Shown: piece after piece, positions 8,544-15,764 of the stretch
Layout of the letters: every line of letters begins with the position of its first letter
How positions within the stretch are numbered: position 1 is the stretch's first letter
From: Annulohypoxylon bovei var. microspora
Taxonomy: Eukaryota > Ascomycota > Sordariomycetes > Xylariales > Hypoxylaceae
NCBI GenBank assembly: GCA_022836615.1
Contig: MU405502.1
Span: forward strand, 1-15,764
Direction of reading: 5' to 3'
Length of the DNA stretch: 15,764 nucleotides
Translations under genes and position numbers: made by a program
Notes under the pieces: model-generated
What the model was told of the DNA's origin: nothing
What the model saw: only the letters and a program-made list of their open reading frames with translations
Database searches by the model: none

Positions 8544-11500
8544 TAAATATATATAAATAAATATATATTATATTTAATGTGTTATTTAAAAAAGGAATAT
8601 TACGAAATATATATTTTTAATTATATTATAATTATATATATTTATTAATTATAATTAAGTAAATTATATTAATTAAATGTATTTTTATATTTATGTATTA
8701 AAATATATTCTTATATTATTTAATGGTAATAATTTATATTAAATTATTAATAATTAATTATTATAAATTTTAATATTTTATATTATGTAACTTTTATATA
8801 ATTAACGAATTATTATGAACTTTAATATAATTTAATTAAATAAAAGTATATAAAATGGTAAGTTATTTTAAATAATATAAATTTTTTTATTAATTTTATT
8901 TAATATTAAATATATTATTAAGATAATTAATTAAGGATTAATTAATAATTAAGCTTTATTTAAAATAAATATTAACTTACTTTTATTTAATTTAAAAATA
9001 ATTTTAATATTTTTTTTTATAAATTATTTACGTTTATTATTAATTTTAACCGCCTTTATTTTTAATTAATTTAATAATTATATTAATAATATTTCTTTTT
9101 TATTTTTATAATGGTTTATTTAAAATATTTGGAAAATTTTATATACACATTATTTAAGGAATATATTTAAATAATAATTATTTTATATAAAAAATTTTAT
9201 TTTTTATTTAATAAAAATTAATGTAATTATTATATATATTACTTTTTACTTTATTATTTCTTTATTATTAATATTATAAATTAACGTAAAAAAATAAAAT
9301 ATATATATATAAAAACCTTTATGGAATATATAAATTAATTAAATATAACGTTTATTAATTTATTTATTATTTATTATGATTTAATTATATTATAATTATT
9401 GTTTTTATATAAACATTTTACCCTTAACTTTATTAATATAAAATAATGTATAAAACGTATAAATTAATTAACTTTTATGTTTATTAATATACCTTCTTTT
9501 TATTAAGATTTAACCATGTTTTATATTTATTTTATTAATAAAATATATATTAATTATAAATAAAAGCCGTTTTTTTAACGCCGTTTCATTTAAATTAATT
9601 AAAAGAAATATGCTTAATATAATAAAAAGTAATATTTTAAAAAATATTAAAAAAGATTATATAAACATTAAAAAAAGGTTTAAAAAAATTAAATAATTAA
9701 ATGTTAAAAAAAATTATTAAAACCATTTAAATTATAAGTTAAATTAAAATGTTACATAATTAAAAATTAATTAAATCTTTTATTAATTTTATATTATTAA
9801 TGAAAAGGTAAAAAAAAAAGAACTTAAATTAAATATAAAGAAAAGACATTATAAATGGGATTTAAATTTAATTTTTTTTTTCTTTTTATTTTTTTTTTTT
9901 TTTTTTTTTATATACCTTTAATACGATTTTATTTTAACACTTTTAATATAAGGTATATTTAATTATAAATACTTAATACAAAGTTAAATCTCATATTAAA
10001 AAAATAATTTAAAATTTTTTACATTTAATTTTAAAGAAACCAAAAAATAATTTATTAAAATGTAATCATTATATTATTTTATAATCGTATTTATAAATTA
10101 AAATTTAAAAATTAAGATTAACCCTTATAAATATATTAATTAAATAATTATAATTAATTAATAATAAGATATATATTTATAAAAGGTAAAATACTTTAAA
10201 AAGCGAAGAAAAATTCTTAATATTTTAATATATATTAAATTTTTTTTATTATTTATTATAAACAAGTTAACCTACCCTTTTTATAAAATCGTTTAATTAA
10301 ATTATATAAAGAATCCTTTAAACCTTATTAATTAATAATAAGAAATTCCTCACAAAATAATAATTAAAATAATAATCCGTTTTTAAAAAAGATACCTTTT
10401 TTTAACATTAATAATATTCTTTCTTTATTATAATTAACCTTAACTTTAAAATAATAATTAAAGTTATTAAAGGAATTACATTATTTTAAATATTATATAT
10501 TTAATTTATTAACGCCACTACCATTAATATTAAACCTTAATAAATAAAATTTATTAAATAACTTTACTTTTTCGTTATAAATTAAAGAAACATTTTATAA
10601 TAATATTTAATTTTAAAAATAAAATAAAACAATAAGTTTAATTTTATTAATTTTTCGCTTTTTTCCTTTTTTATTCGGAGTTTAAACTTTTATTATTAAT
10701 ATTAATTTTATAAAATGTTATTACTTTTACCCTTTTAATAACTTTTTAAAAGTTAAGTTTTATAAATTTTATTAAGGTTTAAGATTTTAGTTTTAATATA
10801 AAATTATTATTATTTTTATTAAAGAATTATTTTATTAAAAAATATCCGAATAATTTTTGGAAATAAAAGTTTATAACGTAATAAAAAAATTAAATAAAAA
10901 CTGTTATAAGTTCTTTAAAACTTAATATTACTTAATTATTAATTTTTTAAATAAAAAAACTCATTACTTTTTATAATAATTAAAACCTTATTAAATTACT
11001 TAAGGTTTAAAAATTATATTTAATCACTTTAAATATTAAGGTTATTTTTTTAAATAAATATTAAAATAAATATATAAAAAGATTTAATTAATTTAAATGA
11101 ATTAAAAATAATTATATTATTAATTAAAGTTACTTTTATACTTATAAGTAATAATTGTTTTAAAATAATTAATAATTTACAAAGTAAATTATTTATTATT
11201 AATTATAATTTATTTTATAATACCATTATTAAAAAATAAAAGGTTAACGAAATATTAATTAAATTTAATAATTTATTTAATAAAAATGGATTTAAAATTT
11301 ATAAATATAATACTTGTTAATGGTTAAAATTATATAAACTTAAATATTATAAAAAATTAATATTTAAGTAATAAATAAGGTTAAAATCTTAAATAATAAT
11401 ACAAGGTTTACATTATAATTATAACGTGATAAAATGGAAGGTATTAATTATAACACGTTTATAAAATTTTTAATTTTATATTATTAAATTTTTAAAATAT

Positions 11501-11621
11501 TATATAAATTTATTTAAATTATTTATTTTCTTTTATATATTATTAATAATTAATATTTTTAAAGATTTAAACTTAATACTTTATATAAAATACTTAAATA
11601 AGTAAATACACCCTTTTTATC
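8544..11621. other. A/T-rich gene-free tract, middle part
   Basis: No gene is supported. Composition is almost pure A/T with scattered CG, CC and GG words (about 9567-9586, 10650-10682). A T-rich run at 9872-9909 is listed separately. An open plus-strand stretch at 11078-11236 followed by a second at 11240-11317 was examined and is not longer than chance allows at this base composition. The region presumably contains older, fully eroded repeats. Confidence 0.65.
9872..9909. repeat. T-rich homopolymer tract
   Basis: 38 bases of T interrupted only by one C and one A; the last 21 (9889-9909) are uninterrupted T. On the minus strand it is an A tract such as ends LINE or processed-RNA insertions, but no LINE domain or target duplication could be recognised nearby. 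It may simply be a microsatellite-like run. Confidence 0.6.
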
Positions 11622-11750
11622 CATTATATAAATATTATAAAATTCATCCATTATATTAAAAAATACATTTTCCCACATATAAATTTCCATATAAACGTAA
11701 ATATCTTTAATACCCACTTTGCGTATTTTTAATCGAATTTAAAAAAATTT
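11622..11750 (+). repeat. Dispersed repeat, copy B
   Basis: Colinear with 872-1000 in the same orientation and less eroded: it has CATCCATTATATT, TTTTCCCACATATAAATTTCC, ACGTAAATATC, TACCCACTTTGCG and AATCGAATTT where copy A has T- or A-substituted versions. It ends about 60 bases before the TIR element at 11810. The homology does not extend into that element, so the two are separate repeats. Family unknown. Confidence 0.6.
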
Positions 11751-11809
11751 ATTACATTTATTTATTTATATAATTTATTTTTTTTACCATTTCTTCCTTT
11801 TTAACCATA

Positions 11810-11877
11810 TTATTAATGACCATTATTCGAGCCGGGTGTAATGGCGAGCCCGCAAAATTAATTTCATCCCACCAAAA
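11810..11877 (+). repeat. Left terminal inverted repeat
   Basis: 68 bases running from TTATTAATGACC to CCACCAAAA. They match the reverse complement of 12571-12638 with six mismatches, all transitions (C/T or A/G) and no gaps. The core contains the direct repeat CGAGCC twice, 17 bases apart (11828-11833 and 11845-11850), a plausible pair of transposase contact sites. It is by far one of the GC-richest stretches in the window. Confidence 0.85.
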
Positions 11878-12570
11878 ATGTGATATTTTCGTGGCTTATA
11901 ATATATCACCTTTTAAGTATTTATAAAATTTAAATATATTAAGCTTTTATGCGAGTTTTTCTCTTTATTTTAATATTAAAAACGTATTTCTTAAATTTAT
12001 TTTAATTAAATTATTAACCATCGAAATGGTAAGAAATTTTTGTATAAAAAATACACCAAAATAATTTAATTAAATATCATTACGAATAACGCTTTTTAAA
12101 ATATGCGAAAATAATAATTAAAAAAAGAAAATTTACAACTTTAAAATAATATAAAAGTTTCATATATATCTTAATTAATATTTATTATACGTTGTATAAA
12201 AGGTTTTGCCATATAAAATGAATTTTCGAATTTGTATGGTAACACATTTAATATAACATAAATATCTAAATATCCAATAATTATAATAAACTTATATATA
12301 ATTTAAAAGCTTACAATTTCTTTTATTAAACAATTATTTTTTTATATTTATAAAACGCTTAATGACGATAATATTCGATTATATCGTTTTGGTATATTTT
12401 TTATATAAAAGTTTTTTACAATTTCAATGGTTAATAACTCCATTAAAAGAAATTTAAAAAATACATTTTTAATATTAAAGTAAAAAAAAAAATGTAAAAA
12501 AAAGCTTAATATAAGTCATTTATATAAAAATATTAATATCATTGAAATACGAGGCTTGAAAAATGGAAGA

Positions 12571-12638
12571 TTTTAATGGGATAAAACTAATTTTACGGGC
12601 TCGCCATTACACCCGGCTCGAATAGTGGTCATTAATAA
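12571..12638 (-). repeat. Right terminal inverted repeat
   Basis: Mirror copy of 11810-11877. Relative to the left copy it has TA for CA after the CGAGCCCG core, ATCCCATTAAAA for ATCCCACCAAAA, and a C where the left copy has T near the outer end. Both arms have therefore lost C/G independently, the signature of RIP-like mutation acting on each copy. Confidence 0.85.
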
Positions 12639-12640
12639 TA

Positions 12641-14287
12641 AATTAAATTTTTAATAATTTAATAATTTAATAAAACTTATAAAACGTTTTTAAATAAATT
12701 TAAATGTAACATTTATTAATTATTTTTTAAATGGTTTAAAATTATGTAAATACATTTAAAAATTAATTATTAATATTAAAAGTAACTTTGTAATATTTTT
12801 TATAATTACTTTTTTACTTTATATACATTTACCTTAAACTTTAATTTATTAAATACTTATTTATATATTTATAAAAGTTATACGTAATGTTAATTAAAAG
12901 CATTTTAAAGTTTAAATTTAATTATATAATTATAAAAAATTTAAATAAGAATTAAAATAAGAAATATATAAGTGGGTAGGCGCATGGATTTTTTTAAATT
13001 TAATTAAAGATATATAAAATAAGCATTAAAAATAAAAATATTTTATCATTTATATAAATTCGTATATATTTCATTATATATATTTAAATTATATACATTT
13101 TTATTTTAAACCTTAAATAACTTTATTAATATTAATTATAAAATATAATAATTTAAATTAATTAATAAATAATTTAAAAATACATTAAATAAATTAAATT
13201 ATATTATAAATAAACAAATATTAATATATATATTTTAAAATATATAAAAGATATTAATATTAAAATATTTCAAGGATATTATATGTAAATGGTTTATTAT
13301 AATAATATTAAAAGTTGTAATATAATAACTTATTTCGTAATAAAAGTAATATGTAATTTATTAAAAAATATATTTTTAAAAACGTTTAATTAAAGATTAT
13401 ATAATTATAAAAATTTAATAATATTAAACGTATTAATAAAAAAGTTATTTAAGTTTAAATTAAAAGGTTATATATATTAATTTTTAATGGTTATATAATT
13501 TATTAATACAATTATTAATAAAATAAAATATTTAAGGTTAAAAATTTAAAATTAATTTAAAATTAATTTTAATTTAAATATTAATTTAAGTTTATATTTA
13601 AATTAATTTAAAACTAAACTTTTAAATGGGGTGAATTAAATTTTTTAATAAAATAATTTATGTAATAATAAATAAAAGTTAATAAAACGATGTAAATAAC
13701 TTTAAAATATGTAAATTAATTAATTATTTTTATTAATTAATTAATTATCTTATAAATTAATTAATAATTTTATATATTAATTTATAATTTTATAATTAAA
13801 CTTTATTACTTAATATTAAATAATTAAAACCATATACATTACTTTTTATTATTATACATTAATATTTTAATTAAATATTAAATAAAATGTTATATATAAA
13901 AAAAAATAAACCCGTACACATATAAAAGCTTTTTTCATTTTATATTAACATCCCTTCCATTTTTTAATCTTAAAACTAATAAAATTTAATTTAATTTAAA
14001 ACTTAATAAAAAATTAATATTAATTATAATTTTATTATATAATTTTTTATTAATAAACTTTTTAATAAAATTTATTAATATTAATAAATCATAAATAATC
14101 GTATTATTTAACAAAGATTAAAGTGGTTTTAATTTAATATTTAATAATGTGATATTATTATTAATTAAATGTAAAATAAAATTAACATTTTTATGAAAAA
14201 TATATGATTAATATTTTAATATATAAATAATAATATATATTCATTAAAAATATTTACAAAACTTGCATATAATTATCGATATTATTT
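12641..14287. other. A/T-rich gene-free tract, right part
   Basis: No gene, RNA or clear repeat pair is supported. The most distinct spot is a GC-richer island at about 12971-12986 (AAGTGGGTAGGCGCATGG). Around 13540-13620 and 13715-13755, self-complementary TTAATTAA and AATTTAAATT words are dense but not informative in this background. Confidence 0.65.
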
Positions 14288-14518
14288 AAATAAATATTAA
14301 TGTTATTAAAATAAATATTAATGTTAATAACATTCATTTTAAAGATGTTTATATTTCCTTTTAAATTATTTACATTTACTTTAAAAATGTTTACATCCGC
14401 TTTAAAAATACTTACATTTACTTTAAAAATACTTACATCCACTTTAAAAATATTTACATTTATTTTAAAAATGTTTATACCTTTTTAAATAATATTTATA
14501 TTAATTTTAAAAATATTT
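14288..14518. repeat. 21-bp minisatellite, eleven units
   Basis: Strict 21-base periodicity with no indels. The best-conserved units (14372-14476) read ACATTTACTTTAAAAATACTT with C/T and G/A variants: ACATCCGC at 14393 and ACATCCAC at 14435. The two left-most units (14288-14308 and 14309-14329) are near-identical AAATAAATATTAATGTTANTA forms, and outer units at 14477 and 14498 are more diverged. As the period is a multiple of three, the minus strand can be read as a heptapeptide repeat (such as SIFKVNV, NIFKVNV), giving the 62-codon open frame at 14254-14442. That frame is a by-product of the array unless shown otherwise. Nearly all differences among the central units are transitions. Confidence 0.8.
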
Positions 14519-15764
14519 CTTTAAATGGGATTTATTTTATCTTTAATAACATTAATATCGATTTACATATTTTATAAAATAATTAAAATTTATTAATCAT
14601 TATTAATTATTAATAAATTAACGTATCGTAAGAATTCTTGTAATAAATCGATTATATTTTAAACCATTGTTTTAAAATTTAATTAAAATTTAAGAAATAT
14701 AATAAAAGAAAATAAATTAAAAATAATAATTTAATAATAATAATAAATATTATAATAAATATTACCTTTTAAAAAATATTATTTTAAAAAAGGTTAAGTA
14801 AATTATTTATAATTAATACAAGGATATTATTTTTACACATAAAAGTTAACATTCGTTATATATTTTATATTTTAAAATTTTATTAACTTTTTTCGAAAAT
14901 CTTAAATAATTAATATATAATTTATATAAATGCAAAGGTTAAAATTAAAAGTATCACATATATAAACAAATAAAAATATATAATTTTATATTTTATACAT
15001 TAAAAATAATTTAATATTTTTAATTATAATAAAAAGATTTTATTACCTTCGTAAACATATAACCAATTATTTTTAATTAATTAAAAATTAATATTATAAC
15101 ATGAAATTATTTTTATTTTTTTAAAACTTTAATATTTTTACATTTTAATTCGTTTTATTTATTTTATTATAAAAAAACCTTTTAATTACCTTTATAATCG
15201 TTTCGCGGCAATAAGCCGGTATGTCCATAATAATTAATTAAGTGTATCATTTTAAGGGTAAGGTTTTTTAATTAATTAAAAAACAAATCTTAACTTTTAA
15301 AATAATCCATTCGTAAAAAAATGGTTTTTAATAAAATTTAATTTTTTAAAAATAAAAAGTTTATTAAAAAGTTAAAGATTTTGTTAAAACCACTTCGTCG
15401 ATTAAATCGAACCACCTTTCAAAGTTTAATTTAAACCACTTTTTAAGATTTAAATTAATTCCAAAAATGATTAAATATTAAATAAATTCATAACGCTACA
15501 AATATAATTATTATATAATTAAACTTTATATTATTCGAAAATTAATTTTTCAACGAATTTAATAAACTAGGTTATATAATATTTAAATAATTATTCATAA
15601 AATTACTTTTAAATATAATTTTAAAAAAAATATATAAATAAAATATAATATTTAAAATAAATTTTAAATTTAAAATTTAATTTATAAATTACATATTTAT
15701 AATAATAATTTTTTAAATTTTTATTATTATTTATTAATTTTTTATTTAAATTATTATAATTTTT
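14519..15764. other. A/T-rich tract with a slightly GC-richer patch
   Basis: Mostly featureless A/T sequence. The patch at about 15190-15430 keeps more C and G (TTTCGCGGCAATAAGCCGG at about 15201; ACTTCGTCG and ACCACC near 15391-15416) and overlaps the possible coding remnant on the minus strand listed separately. Nothing else is recognisable up to the window end. Confidence 0.6.
15110..15500 (-). pseudogene. Possible decayed coding sequence, unidentified
   Basis: One minus-strand frame reads non-random-looking peptides separated by TAA/TGA. LKKWFKLNFERWFDLIDEVV and then LTKSLTF (about 15355-15440) is followed, still in the same frame and about 130 bases on, by MDIPAYCRETIIKVIKRFF (15172-15228). 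Use of Trp, Asp, Glu, Arg, Pro and Cys codons is above what the A/T background gives, and the two segments keep register. I do not recognise the family. The open runs themselves (under 40 codons) are not longer than chance, so this rests on residue composition and local G+C only. Confidence 0.3.

Larger units (their letters stand above)
11810..12638. mobile_element. 829-bp TIR (MITE-like or deleted DNA transposon) element
   Basis: Two 68-bp inverted repeats face each other across about 690 bases. Each end is flanked by TA, fitting Tc1/mariner-type TA insertion, although the end base is ambiguous because TTAATAA sequences are palindrome-like. The interior has no open frame of useful length, so it could not encode a transposase and would depend on a relative elsewhere. 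It contains more C and G, and more CA/TG words, than its surroundings (for example 11838-11865 and 12541-12620), implying fewer rounds of transition mutation and so a younger insertion. The superfamily is unproven; hAT or Mutator-like elements would need an 8- to 9-bp duplication, which is not seen. Confidence 0.75.

Noticed and set aside
11078..11317. Plus-strand open stretches of 53 and 26 codons separated by one TAA
   Set aside because: With a stop chance near one in ten codons, several runs of this length are expected in the six frames of the window. Residues are almost only I, N, K, L, F and Y, and no motif is seen.
14254..14442. 62-codon minus-strand open frame with heptapeptide repeats as a gene
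   Set aside because: It is generated by the 21-bp tandem array, whose period is a multiple of three. No ribosome-site, promoter or flanking coding sequence supports it, and the array continues beyond the frame's ATG.
1..15764. tRNA, rRNA, telomere repeats (TTAGGG type) or CRISPR array
   Set aside because: No cloverleaf-capable GC-containing segment, conserved rRNA core, telomere repeat run or regularly spaced direct repeats with unique spacers was seen. The only regular array is the 21-bp minisatellite without spacers.
1..15764. Mitochondrial or plastid genome fragment, because of the very high A+T
   Set aside because: No organelle genes appear, and the window contains an LTR retrotransposon with transition-only decay and a TIR element, which are features of nuclear DNA.

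Overview
This window is a gene-free, extremely A+T-rich block (roughly 85-90% A+T by eye) made of decayed repeats. No intact protein-coding gene, rRNA or tRNA is visible. Wherever two copies of a repeat can be compared closely, they differ almost only by C/T and G/A transitions. That pattern, together with stop codons at expected Gln/Trp/Arg positions in an otherwise unbroken retrotransposon frame, is what repeat-induced point mutation (RIP) leaves. The best guess is therefore an AT-rich, heterochromatin-like compartment of a filamentous ascomycete (or another fungus with a RIP-like process). The species cannot be named from this sequence.

Layout. 1-5549: low-complexity A/T sequence with several copies of a dispersed repeat (about 872-1000 on +, 1476-1532 and 1750-1815 inverted) and a small hairpin at 5370-5420. 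5555-8538: the main find, a Ty1/copia-type LTR retrotransposon on the minus strand. It has two 237-bp LTRs, a perfect 5-bp target duplication (AATGT), a primer binding site at 8284-8301, a polypurine tract at 5792-5800, and a single minus-strand frame (5914 to about 7540) that still reads as reverse transcriptase followed by RNase H, with many stops. Its 2.5-kb interior is too short for a full gag-protease-integrase-RT-RNase H set, so the gag/protease/integrase part is deleted or unrecognisable.

8544-11621: A/T desert with a 21-T run near 9900. 11622-11750: a second direct copy of the 872-1000 repeat. 11810-12638: an 829-bp DNA-transposon-like element with 68-bp terminal inverted repeats, GC-rich at their core and differing by six transitions, flanked by TA; it has no coding capacity and is clearly less mutated than its surroundings. 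12641-14287: A/T desert. 14288-14518: eleven units of a strict 21-bp minisatellite. 14519-15764: A/T-rich, with a weakly supported, unidentified coding remnant on the minus strand at about 15110-15500.

The parts do not form a pathway. They record a history: copia insertion, heavy transition mutation of the element (more at the 3' LTR than at the 5' LTR), and a probably later insertion of the TIR element. The open frames of about 60 codons are chance products of base composition or lie antisense to the retrotransposon.
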